The position numbers and the translations under genes are program-made. 64,000 nucleotides of DNA from positions 49,915-113,914 of the forward strand of contig JAMLIV010000004.1 of the NCBI GenBank assembly GCA_023954075.1, in the 5' to 3' direction. Under the pieces are notes generated by a model. It ran no database searches, was not told where the DNA came from, and saw nothing but the letters and a program-made list of their open reading frames with translations. Of the stretch, positions 30,644 through 39,800 are shown one piece after another. Position 1 is the first letter of the stretch, and every line of letters starts with the position of its first letter. This DNA comes from Lysobacteraceae bacterium (GTDB lineage Bacteria > Pseudomonadota > Gammaproteobacteria > Xanthomonadales > Xanthomonadaceae).

Positions 30644-30964
30644 ATGAACCTGCAACGTACCCTGTTGATCGCCGCGCTGTCCGCGCCCCTGCTCGCGCTG
30701 GCCACCGGATGTTCGGTGGCCCGCAAGCAGGAAACGGTGGGCGAGTACATCGACGGCGCCGCAATCACCACGGAAGTGAAGGCCAAGCTGGCCTCGGATG
30801 CGGAAACCTCCGCGCTCAACATCGGCGTCAAGACCATCGACGCCGGCGTGGTGCAGCTGTCCGGCTTCGCCAAGTCGCAGCGCGAGAAGACCCGCGCCGG
30901 CGAGCTGGCGCGCTCGGTCAAGGGCGTGCGGACCGTGCACAACGACCTGATCATCAGGCCGTGA
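30644..30964 (+). CDS. BON-domain lipoprotein
   Basis: A 106-residue lipoprotein with lipobox LATGC (Cys23) and a single BON domain (ITTEVKAKLASDAETSALNI, GVVQLSGFAKSQ, RTVHNDLIIRP). It fits the short BON lipoproteins that bind membranes. It ends the stress cassette and is followed by a strong hairpin shared with the convergent rluB gene. Confidence 0.88.
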   Translation: MNLQRTLLIAALSAPLLALATGCSVARKQETVGEYIDGAAITTEVKAKLASDAETSALNIGVKTIDAGVVQLSGFAKSQREKTRAGELARSVKGVRTVHNDLIIRP

Positions 30965-31037
30965 CCGGCGGGAACGGCGCGCATCCGAGTGGAAGACCGG
31001 CACTTCGACCGGCGTCGCGACGGATTCCGCGCGCCGT

Positions 31038-31077
31038 GCCGCGCTGACGGCGGCGGCTCGGTCGCCGTCAGCGCGGC
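31038..31077. terminator. bidirectional terminator between BON lipoprotein gene and rluB
   Basis: A perfect 15-bp stem (GCCGCGCTGACGGCG at 31038-31052 with CGCCGTCAGCGCGGC at 31063-31077) and a 10-base loop, followed by TTGTTGG on the plus side. The rluB stop codon (31068-31070) lies inside the right arm, so the hairpin is partly coding. Confidence 0.6.
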
Positions 31078-32531
31078 TTGTTGGAGCGCGGCGCGCCGTG
31101 TCCCGGGCGTCCGGCGCCGCGCGGTGCGCCCTTGCCGCCCTGCGGACTGCGCGCGCCTGCGGGTTTTCCCGCGCCGCCGGGGCGCGCGCTGGCGCCGGGT
31201 TTGGCCGCACCGGCACCCGGACGCCCGCCGCCGGGCTTGCCGCGTCCACCGCCCGGGCGCTCACCGTAGGGGCTGGGCTTGCCGTAGGGATTGGGTTTCC
31301 CATACGGACTGGGCTTGCCGGCCTGGCGTGGCGGAGCGATGCGGCTGGTGGTGGTCACGCCTTCGGGCACGTACCAGGAGCGGTGCTCGGTCGGATTCTC
31401 GAAACCGGGCGAGGCGCCGCGGCGGCGCTTGCCCGGCTGCCCGCCGGCCGGGGCGGTGAGCCGGTTGCCGATGTCGTCGGGAACCGCGCGCGCGGCGCGC
31501 GGCTTCTTGCCTCCGGGCTTCCCGTGGCGACCCTTGCCGCCGCGTTCCTCGCGCAGGTTGTCGAAGGCGCGGAACTCGCGCGCCTCGTCGCCATAGCCGC
31601 TGGCCTGGGTCCAGGCGCGCTGCTCGCGCGGCGCGGGGCGGTATTCGGCGGCCTTGGCGCGGCGCTGGCCGATCACCGGCTGCAGGGTCAGGACGCCGGT
31701 CGCTTCGGCCAGCCGCATGTCCGCGCGCAGCCGGGCCACGGTCTCGGGCGCCAGCTCCTCGAAGTGGCCGCGCTTGAGCAGGCGCGGCAGCGCCAGGTTG
31801 CCGTAGCGCACCCGCTTGAGGCGGCTGACCTGGCAGCCTTGGGATTCCCACAGGCGCCGCACCTCGCGGTTGCGGCCTTCCTTGACCACCACGGTGAACC
31901 AGTCGTGCGAATCGCTGCCGCCGATGCGCTCGACGCGGTCGAAGCGGGCCGGGCCATCGTCCAGTTCGATGCCGCGGGTGAGCCGCTGGATCAGCGCCTC
32001 GGAGACGCCATCGCTGCCCTCCGGCCCGCGCACGCGGCACACGTATTCGCGCTCGACTTCGCCCGAAGGGTGCATCAGCGCATTGGCCAGGTCGCCGTCG
32101 GTGGTCAACAGCAGCAGGCCGGTGGTGTTGATGTCCAGGCGCCCGACGTTGATCCAGCGCGCGCCCTTGATCTGCGGCAGGCGGTCGAACACGGTGGGGC
32201 GGCCGTCCGGATCCTCGCGCGTGGTGACCTCGCCCTCGGGCTTGTTGTAGACCAGCACGCGCGGTGGCTCGCTCTGCAGCGTGGCCACGAAGGTCTTGCC
32301 GTCCAGGTCGATGCGGTCGCCGCTCTTGACGCTGCTGCCGAGCGAGGCGACCTCGCCGTTGACCTGCACCTGCCCCTGCGAGATGCGTTCCTCCAGCGCC
32401 CGGCGCGAGCCGAGCCCGGCCTGTGCGAGGACTTTGTGCAGGCGTTCTTCGACCGCCGCCGCGGGGGGCGTATCGCGCTTGAGAGAGAGGGTGCGGCGCG
32501 AGGCCGGCGAGGAAGGTTTGGAACCAGTCAT
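31068..32531 (-). CDS. rluB: RluB, 23S rRNA pseudouridine synthase with long disordered tail
   Basis: A 487-residue enzyme that forms pseudouridine 2605 (E. coli numbering) in 23S rRNA. The N-terminal S4 RNA-binding domain lies at about 30-77 (EERLHKVLAQAGLGSRRALE). The catalytic domain has GRLDINTTGLLLLTTDG with Asp133, and EGRNREVRRL. From about residue 285 on, the chain becomes a Gly/Pro/Lys/Arg-rich tail including a 6-residue repeat (GKPSPY-like, three copies). E. coli RluB has 291 residues, so the tail adds about 190. It is coupled to scpB by an ATGA overlap. Confidence 0.93.
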   Translation of the reverse strand: MTGSKPSSPASRRTLSLKRDTPPAAAVEERLHKVLAQAGLGSRRALEERISQGQVQVNGEVASLGSSVKSGDRIDLDGKTFVATLQSEPPRVLVYNKPEGEVTTREDPDGRPTVFDRLPQIKGARWINVGRLDINTTGLLLLTTDGDLANALMHPSGEVEREYVCRVRGPEGSDGVSEALIQRLTRGIELDDGPARFDRVERIGGSDSHDWFTVVVKEGRNREVRRLWESQGCQVSRLKRVRYGNLALPRLLKRGHFEELAPETVARLRADMRLAEATGVLTLQPVIGQRRAKAAEYRPAPREQRAWTQASGYGDEAREFRAFDNLREERGGKGRHGKPGGKKPRAARAVPDDIGNRLTAPAGGQPGKRRRGASPGFENPTEHRSWYVPEGVTTTSRIAPPRQAGKPSPYGKPNPYGKPSPYGERPGGGRGKPGGGRPGAGAAKPGASARPGGAGKPAGARSPQGGKGAPRGAGRPGHGAPRSNKPR

Positions 32532-33262
32532 GCAGTGTGCTCCGGTGCGGCATCATCGGCCGCATCCATGGGGAGGGAATCGGTGGGATCGGTGTCGGTG
32601 TGGTCCGGCAGGTCGACGGCGGCGGTGGTGATGACCTCGGGTGCGATCACCACGTCGGTCGCGTCCTGGAACGAGGCCCCGGGCAGCGCCGGTGCCGCGT
32701 GTTCGGGTTCGAAGGGAAGCTGGGGCTCCAGTTCGGCGAGATCGCGCAGCTCCGACAGCGGCGGCAGCTCGTCCAGGCTCTTGAGGTTGAAGTAATCGAG
32801 AAACGTCTTGGTGGTGCCGAGCAGGGCGGGGCGCCCCGGGACGTCGCGATGGCCGATGGTGCGGATCCATTCGCGTTCTTCCAGCGACTTGATGATGTTG
32901 CTGCTGACCGTGACACCGCGGATTTGCTCGATTTCGCCGCGCGTGATCGGCTGGCGATAGGCGATCAGCGCCAGGGTTTCCAGCGTGGCCCGGGTGTAGC
33001 GCTGCGGGCGCTCTGCCCACAGGCGCGCCACCCAGGGATGCACCTCGGTGCGCACCTGGAAGCGGAAGCCGCTGGCCACTTCCACCAGTTCCACACCGCG
33101 TTCGGCGCTGGCTTGGCGCAAGGCGTCCAGCGCGGTTTCGATCGCGCCCGGCGCGAGCGGCTCATCAAGGGTGAAGAGGCTCTGGAGATCGGCCAGCGTC
33201 AGCGGCCGGCTGGAGGCCAGCAGGGCCGCCTCCACGATGCGTTGGATCAGCGCCGGGTCCAT
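32528..33262 (-). CDS. scpB: ScpB, condensin kleisin-associated subunit
   Basis: A 244-residue subunit of the SMC-ScpAB condensin, with two winged-helix domains (ALIQRIVEAALLASSRPLTLADL and TLALIAYRQPITRGEIEQIRG, then GRPALLGTTKTFLDYFNL). The acidic tail beyond residue 190 is longer than usual. ATG 33262 is preferred because AGGA lies upstream at a tolerable 11 bases and it matches the family start (MDxALIxRIVEAALL); ATG 33274 would also overlap scpA. The gene lies between scpA and rluB, the standard order; smc is encoded 3.5 kb away on the other strand. Confidence 0.93.
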   Translation of the reverse strand: MDPALIQRIVEAALLASSRPLTLADLQSLFTLDEPLAPGAIETALDALRQASAERGVELVEVASGFRFQVRTEVHPWVARLWAERPQRYTRATLETLALIAYRQPITRGEIEQIRGVTVSSNIIKSLEEREWIRTIGHRDVPGRPALLGTTKTFLDYFNLKSLDELPPLSELRDLAELEPQLPFEPEHAAPALPGASFQDATDVVIAPEVITTAAVDLPDHTDTDPTDSLPMDAADDAAPEHTA

Positions 33263-33266
33263 CGTG

Positions 33267-34181
33267 TCATGCATCCTGGGTGGCGACTTCGCCGCCATCG
33301 GTGTCGGAAGTGGGCTCCGCGTCGATCGCTTCGCTTTCGCTGTCATCGATGGCGAGGGTGCGCAGGTAGATCGGTGCGAACTGGCCTTCCTGCACGATCT
33401 CCACGAGCTGTTCCTTGGCCAACTCCAGGATCGACAGGAAGGTGACCACCACGCCGAGCCGGCCTTCTTCGGGCTGGAACAGCGACTGGAAATCGTGGAA
33501 CTGGCCGTCGGCGATGCGTTCGAGCACCTGGCTCATGCGCTGGCGCACGCTCAGCGCCTCGCGCCGGATCGCGTGCCGGGTGAAAAGTTCGGCGCGCTTG
33601 AGGACATCGACCAGCGCCGCGAGCAGTTCGCGCATGTCCACCGCGGGCGGTTCGCGCTCGATCTTCAGCTCCGGCACGAAGGCGTGCACCGGCACGGTGT
33701 CGCGCTCCACGCGGGGCAGGGCGTCGATGTCCTCGGCGGCCTTCTTGTAGCGCTCGTATTCCTGCAGGCGGCGCACCAGGTCGGCGCGCGGATCTTCTTC
33801 CTCGCCCTCGGTCGAGGGCGGGCGCGGCAGCAGCAGGCGCGACTTGATCTCGGCCAGGATCGCGGCCATCAGGAGGTATTCGGCCGCCAGTTCGAAGCGC
33901 AGGTCCTGCATCACGCTGATGTATTCGACGTACTGCCGGGTGATCTCGGCCACGGGGATGTCGAGGATGTCGAGGTTCTGGCGGCGGATCAGGTACAGCA
34001 GGAGGTCCAGCGGGCCTTCGAACGCCTCCAGGATCACCTCCAGCGCGTCGGGCGGAATGTAGAGATCCTGCGGCATCTGCAGCAGCGGCTGGCCGAGCAC
34101 GAGTGCCAGCGGCATTTCCTGCTGCTGCGGAACGGATGCCATCGCTGGATGTGTGGCCGGTGCGGCCGTGGTTTCGGTCAT
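33267..34181 (-). CDS. scpA: ScpA, condensin kleisin subunit
   Basis: A 304-residue kleisin that bridges the SMC heads. The N-terminal signature is FEGPLDLLLYLIRRQNLDILDIP, followed by EYLLMAAILAEIKSRLLLP, and the C-terminal winged helix VVTFLSILELAKEQLVEIVQ. About 45 extra residues precede the kleisin domain, which is common in xanthomonads. It is encoded immediately upstream of scpB. Confidence 0.95.
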   Translation of the reverse strand: MTETTAAPATHPAMASVPQQQEMPLALVLGQPLLQMPQDLYIPPDALEVILEAFEGPLDLLLYLIRRQNLDILDIPVAEITRQYVEYISVMQDLRFELAAEYLLMAAILAEIKSRLLLPRPPSTEGEEEDPRADLVRRLQEYERYKKAAEDIDALPRVERDTVPVHAFVPELKIEREPPAVDMRELLAALVDVLKRAELFTRHAIRREALSVRQRMSQVLERIADGQFHDFQSLFQPEEGRLGVVVTFLSILELAKEQLVEIVQEGQFAPIYLRTLAIDDSESEAIDAEPTSDTDGGEVATQDA

Positions 34182-34328
34182 GCGGCAATCCGGCCTCGCG
34201 GCCTGCCCGTGAAAATCGTGAGGTTGATCGTCGATCGCAGCAGTTGCTGCATGATTCGACGGAGTTCAAGCGCGGATGCCGACGCCCCCTGGCGCGGCAC
34301 GGCTGGCACGGTCAACCGCCTCTCGCGG

Positions 34329-34946
34329 TCAGTCCAGCTCCAGTTCGACGAAACCCTGACGCGTGATCATCGGCTCGTCGCCCGTCAAGTCAAGAACACT
34401 GGTCGGACCGGGCTGGCAATCCCCGGCATCGAGCATCAGGTCCACGTGGCGCAGCGAGCCTTCGGCTACCGCTTCGGCCTCGTGATTGTCCAACGGTTCG
34501 TCAGGCAGCACGAGACTGGTGGTCAGCAACGGTGATCCCACGGTGTCCAGCAGCACGCGCGTCACGGCGTTGTCCGGGATGCGGCACCCGATGGCGCGGC
34601 GCTTGGTCTGCTTGAGACGGCGGGGAAGGTCCGCGCCGGCCGGCAGGATGAAGGTGATCGGTCCGGGGGTCAGCGATTTGATGATGCGGAAGGCCCGGTC
34701 GTCGAGCTTGGACAGGCTTCCGATCTGGCTGATCGTGCTACAGAGTACGGTGAAAGGGTGGCGCGTGTCCAGCGCGCGCAGCCGCAGCACGCGGTGTTCG
34801 GCGTCGAGCGCCTCGATCCCCCACATGAAGGAATAGCCGGCGTCGGTGGGCGCGACGATCAATCCGCCGTCCGCAATGCAGCGCGCCGCCTGGTGGAGGG
34901 CGCGGGGCTGCGGGTTGACGGGATGGACTTCGAGGCGACTGCTCAT
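34329..34946 (-). CDS. YciO/Sua5/YrdC-family RNA-binding protein
   Basis: A 205-residue YrdC-fold protein. The positive pocket is built by [33 protein letters not shown] and IGCRIPDN. Family members include TsaC, which makes threonylcarbamoyl-AMP for tRNA t6A; the length and the motif VAPTDAGY are closer to YciO, whose role is less clear. ATG 34946 gives the family N-terminus. It is divergent from yciI with an about 70-base spacer. Confidence 0.87.
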   Translation of the reverse strand: MSSRLEVHPVNPQPRALHQAARCIADGGLIVAPTDAGYSFMWGIEALDAEHRVLRLRALDTRHPFTVLCSTISQIGSLSKLDDRAFRIIKSLTPGPITFILPAGADLPRRLKQTKRRAIGCRIPDNAVTRVLLDTVGSPLLTTSLVLPDEPLDNHEAEAVAEGSLRHVDLMLDAGDCQPGPTSVLDLTGDEPMITRQGFVELELD

Positions 34947-35013
34947 TTGCGCTGGATCAGAGAAGGGGCAAGCCCATATCATGCCGCACCTTTGGTACAG
35001 GGCGGAAAGCACG

Positions 35014-35313
35014 ATGTGGTACGCACTTCTGGCGCGTGATGCTCCCGACAGCCTCGAACGGCGGCTGGCGGCGCGTCCCGCGCACCTGGAGCGATTGCAT
35101 CGCCTGCGCGAGGACGGGCATCTGCTGCTGGCCGGGCCGCTGCCGGCGATCGATGCCGAAGATCCCGGTCCCGCAGGCTTTTCCGGCAGTCTGGTCGTGG
35201 CGGAGTTCGCCAGCCTGGAAGACGCGCGCACCTGGGCCGATGCCGATCCCTACGTCACCGCCGGCGTGTATCGCGATGTGGAAATCCATCCCTTCAAGAA
35301 GGTGTTGCCGTGA
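35014..35313 (+). CDS. YciI-like protein
   Basis: A 99-residue protein with the YCII fold: [20 protein letters not shown] at the start, an [23 protein letters not shown] region with the conserved His, and the [13 protein letters not shown] motif. YciI proteins are small ferredoxin-like dimers with a possible His-Asp active site and no settled function. The stop overlaps the GTG start of the parvulin gene. Confidence 0.9.
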   Translation: MWYALLARDAPDSLERRLAARPAHLERLHRLREDGHLLLAGPLPAIDAEDPGPAGFSGSLVVAEFASLEDARTWADADPYVTAGVYRDVEIHPFKKVLP

Positions 35314-36140
35314 TTCGTTCCCGTACACTGCTGCTGGGCATGGCGCTGGCGGGGCTTTGCGCCTGTGGTGGCAAGGCACCAGAGGTCGCCGCGCCTGAAA
35401 CCGCGCTGCGTTTCGCGCCGGAGAACGCCGTGGCGGTGACGGTCAACGGCGAAGCAATCAGCGAGGCGCTGCTGGTGCGCTTGGCGCGCGGGCGCGGCCT
35501 GGACCTGGCCGACGCGCGGCAGCGCGAGCAGGCGCTCGACCTGGCGGTGGAAACCGTGCTGCTGGCGCAGGATGCCATCGCCGAGGGGGCGATCTCCCGA
35601 CCCGACGTGCAGACCGAGCTGGACCTGGCCCGCATCCAGACGCTGGCCGCGCGCAACCTGGCCGACGCCCGCGCCGGGATGAAGCTCGGCGACGAGGACC
35701 TGCGCAGCTACTACGAAAAGATCACCGCCCGCACCGGCGCGCAGGAGCTGCATCTGCGCAACGTGCTCTATGCCGATGAAGCGGCGGCGCGCGCGGCCGT
35801 TGTCCCAGCCGCGGCGAGCGGCGACTTCGGCGCATGGATGGCGGGCCTGGGTGCAGCCGAAGGCGTCCAGGCGCGCGATCTGGGCTGGGCCAATACCACC
35901 CAGCTTCCGCCGGAACTGGCGCAGGCCGCGCTGGAGCTCCCCGATGGCGGCATCAGCGCGGCCCCGGTGCAGACGCGCTTTGGCTGGCACGTCTTCCAGC
36001 GCGTCGCTTCGCGCCCCTTTTCGCCGCCGCCGTTCGAAGAGGTGCGCGAGGGCATCCGCAAGCAGGCCGGCGACGAGTTCCTGGAGGAAAAGCTCGCGGC
36101 GCTGCGCGCGCGGGCGCGGATCGAGCGGGAAAGCCGGTAA
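35310..36140 (+). CDS. PpiC/parvulin-type peptidyl-prolyl isomerase, lipoprotein
   Basis: A 276-residue secreted isomerase. The N-terminus ([16 protein letters not shown]) looks like a lipoprotein signal with Cys17 or Cys19 as lipid site. A SurA-like helical N domain (about 45-125) is followed by a rotamase domain (about 130-245; [31 protein letters not shown]). It starts with GTG at 35310, overlapping the yciI stop (GTGA). It resembles PrsA/NifM-type parvulins that assist folding outside the cytoplasm. Confidence 0.87.
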   Translation: MIRSRTLLLGMALAGLCACGGKAPEVAAPETALRFAPENAVAVTVNGEAISEALLVRLARGRGLDLADARQREQALDLAVETVLLAQDAIAEGAISRPDVQTELDLARIQTLAARNLADARAGMKLGDEDLRSYYEKITARTGAQELHLRNVLYADEAAARAAVVPAAASGDFGAWMAGLGAAEGVQARDLGWANTTQLPPELAQAALELPDGGISAAPVQTRFGWHVFQRVASRPFSPPPFEEVREGIRKQAGDEFLEEKLAALRARARIERESR

Positions 36141-36159
36141 TCGGAACGCTTTTCGGCCG

Positions 36160-36588
36160 CTACTGGAGGTAATGCTCCCGGATTGCCTGCAGAAGCGGAT
36201 CGCGCTGGCCCGCCGGTTCGGCGGGCAGATGCGTCCGGCTGATCGCTGCGCCGAATCCCGCGTTGCGCGCGCAGGCCGCCTTGACGGGCGTGGAAATTCC
36301 CGGATCTTCGCAGGTCACCAGATTGCAGCCCATCGGCCCGCCCTGGGTGGCGGCGGTTTCCAGCGGCAGCGTGCTGCGCATTCCGGCGCTGTTGCCGCCG
36401 TCGCCATGCAGCGAGATCAGCAGGGGCAGGGCAGCGGCGGGCATCGTCGTGGCGGGCCGCGCGAGCAGATAGCTGCGCGAGATGCCCGATACCGTCATCG
36501 CGCGGGTTTCGGTGAGGTATTGGGCGTTCGCCGCAGCTGGCAGGATTCCGGCCAGCAGCGCCAGGAGCGACACGATGATCCCGTCCAT
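36160..36588 (-). pseudogene. truncated LpqC/PHB-depolymerase-type secreted esterase
   Basis: A 142-codon frame. The first 85 residues look real: a signal peptide (VSLLALLAGILPAAANA), then a strand region SGISRSYLLARPA and the oxyanion-hole stretch LPLLISLHGDGGNSAGMR of LpqC-type alpha/beta hydrolases. After about residue 85 the sequence loses resemblance. The catalytic GxSxG serine and the later Asp and His are absent, and the family normally has around 300 residues. It is most likely an inactive 5' remnant. It is also possible that it is a short secreted protein of its own. Confidence 0.5.
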
Positions 36589-36833
36589 GACGAGCCTCGT
36601 GAGGGAATCAGACTGGGATACGGGAAAAGGTGGTGCCGATTACGCGGGCGGATCAGTCGCGATCCGGGTGGATTCGTGCGTCCCGGAGAGGGCCCACTCG
36701 CCGTTGTGGCAGGCTGGGCCGGCGTTTCGGGGGATTGCATGCCCGCGCCGGCGGTCCTGCCGGCGGCGCCGTCGACAGGCACCCGCTATATACTGCCGCG
36801 CCGCCGCGCCCCCATTCGGAAGCCCGCCACCGC

Positions 36834-39800
36834 ATGCGCCTGTCCACCATCAAGCTCGCCGGTTTCAAGTCCTTCGTCGATCCGACCACGCTGCACCTGC
36901 CCACGAACATGACCGGCGTGGTCGGGCCGAACGGCTGCGGCAAGTCGAACATCATCGACGCGGTGCGCTGGGTGATGGGCGAGAGCTCGGCCAGCCGCCT
37001 GCGCGGCGATTCGCTCACCGACGTGATCTTTTCCGGGTCTTCCTCGCGCAAGCCGGTCGGGCAGGCCACGGTGGAGCTGATCTTCGACAATTCCGACGGA
37101 GCGCTCACCGGCGAATACGCCGCCTTCAGCGAGATTTCGGTCAAGCGCCTTGTCAGCCGCGACGGCCAGTCGAGCTACTACCTCAACGGCACCCGCTGCC
37201 GCCGCCGCGACATCACCGATCTGTTCCTCGGCACCGGCCTGGGGCCGCGCAGCTATTCGATCATCGAGCAGGGCATGATTTCGCAGATCATCGAGGCGCG
37301 ACCCGAGGACCTGCGCATTTTCCTGGAAGAGGCCGCCGGCATCTCCAAGTACAAGGAGCGCCGCAAGGAAACCGAGCAACGAATGCGGCAGACAAGAGAA
37401 AATCTTGATCGGCTCAACGACTTGCGTGAAGAAGTTGATAAACAACTTGAACACCTGAAGCGCCAGGCGCGCCAGGCCGAGCAGTACCAGCAGTACAAGG
37501 AAGAACAGCGCGTCAAGGAAGCCCAGGTGCGCGCGCTGGAGTATCGCCAGTTCGATGCCGAACGCCTTGGCCTGCGCGAGGCGATCGCCCAGGAGGAAAC
37601 CCGCCTGGAAGCCCAGGTGGCCGCGCAGCGCCATGCCGAGACCCAGATCGAACTGTGCCGCGAACAGCACGGCGAAGCCACCGAACGGCTGTCGCAGGCC
37701 CAGGGCGAGAGCTACCGCGTGGGTGCCGAGATCGCCCGCATCGAGCAGCAGATCCGCCACCAGCGCGAGCTGGCGGAAAGGCTGGCGCGAAGCCACGAGG
37801 AAGGGGCCGGCCAGCTTGCCGCGCTGGCCGAGGACATCGCCCAGGACGAGGGCAAGCGCGAGGAGCTGGCGCTGGAGATCGCCGAGGCCGAACCGCGGCT
37901 CGCCCTTCTCAGTGGGGACGACGACACCCGCCAGCAGTCGCTGCGCGAGGTCGAGACCGCGCTGGCCGAGCTGCAGGTGGCGTGGGACGAGCACCAGCGC
38001 GTCACCTCGGAAACCACGCGCGCGGCCGACGTGAATCGCACCAAGATCGAATATCTGGAGCGCCAGGGCATGGAGGCCGAACGCCGCCACGAGGTCCTCG
38101 TGGCCGAGCGCGCCACCCTGGACCTCGCCTCGCTCGGCGAGGCGCTGGAGCGTCTCGCTTCGGACCACGACCTGCAGCGCGCCGGCCTCGACACGCTGGG
38201 CGACGCACTCGACGAGCGCAAGCAGGGCGTTGCCGGCCTGCAGGAACAGCAGCGCCGGCTGCAGAACGAGCTTTCCGAAGCCCGCAAGGACGGCGAGGCG
38301 GCGCGCGGTCGCCTGGCGTCGCTGGAAGCCCTGCAGCATGCGGCGCTCGGGCAGGAGCAGGGTGCAGCGCAGGCGTGGCTGGCCGCGCAGGGCCTGGATC
38401 GCGCCGCGCGCCTGGGCGAAGCGCTGACGGTCGATCCGGGCTGGGAAACCGCGGTGGAAACCGTGCTGGGCCACCTCATCGAGGCGGCGCTGGTGGATGC
38501 GCCGGGCCGGCTGCTGCCGGCCGTGGCGGATTTTTCCCAGGGCCGCCTGGCCCTGATCGACGCACAGCCCGGCAGCGCGACCACGCCCGGATCGCTCGCC
38601 GCCCGCGTGCAGGGGCCGGCGGCGGCGCTGCGCTGGCTGGATGCGATCCGAACCGCCGAATCGCTCGACGATGCCATCGCCATGCTGCCGCGCCTGGCCG
38701 CGCACGAGGCCGTGGTGACGCGCGCCGGCGAGTGGCTGGGGCCGGGCTGGGTGCGGATCGTGCGTTCCGGCGAGGCCGGGCAGGGTGCCCTGGCGCGCGA
38801 GCGGGAAATCCAGGCCCTGCGCGGCCGGATCGATGCGCTGGCCGAACGCGAGGGCGCGTTGGGCGAGCAGCTCGCCCAGGTGCGCGAGGACATCGCGCGC
38901 GCCGAACAGGAGCGCGAGGATGCCCAGCGCGTGCTGTATCTGGCGCATCGCAGCGTCGCCGAGCTTTCCGGCCAGATGCAGAGCCAGCAGGGCAAGCTCG
39001 AATCGGCACAGGCCCGGCTGGAGCGGATCGAGGTCGAGTGCGAGCAGCTGCGCCAGACCCTTGCCGATGCGCAGGAGCGCGCCCGTGAGGCGCGCCAGTC
39101 GCTGGAAACATCGCTGGCCCGCATGGCCGAACAGGAAGCCGCGCGCACCGCGCTGGAATCGCGCCGTCGCCAGCTCACCGAGCAGCGCGACTCGGCGCGC
39201 GGCAGCGCCCGCGAGGCGCGCGACGCCGCGCACCAGATCGCACTGCGGCTGGAAGCGGCGCGCACCCAGGTGGCCGCGCTCAACCAGTCGCTGCTGCGCA
39301 TGCAGGCCCAGCGCGAGCAGTCGACCCAGCGCCAGGCCGAGATCGAAGCGCAGATGGCGCAGGGCGATGCGCCGATCCGCGCGCTGGAGACCGAGCGCCA
39401 GGCCTTCCTGGAGCAGCGCATCGTCGCCGAGCGCGATCTCGCCGCGGCGCGCTCGGGCATCGAGGGCGTGGATGCGGAACTGCGCCGCTACGAGCAGCAG
39501 CGCCAGCAGGCCGACCAGCAGGCCCTGGTCCTGCGCGAGAGCGTCACCCGGAAGCGCATGTCCGAACAGGGTATCGGGATCCGGATCGAGGCCATCGTGG
39601 AAAGCATCACCGGCGCCGGATTCGAGCTTGCCGCGGTGCTCGCCGATCTGCCCGAAGGTGTGCGGGTGGACGACTGGAGGCGCGCCGTCGCGGATCTGGA
39701 AACCCGTATCCGGCGCCTGGAGCCGGTCAACCTTGCGGCCATTTCCGAGTACGGCGAAGCGCAGCAGCGCAAGACCTATCTCGACGCCCAGAACACCGAC

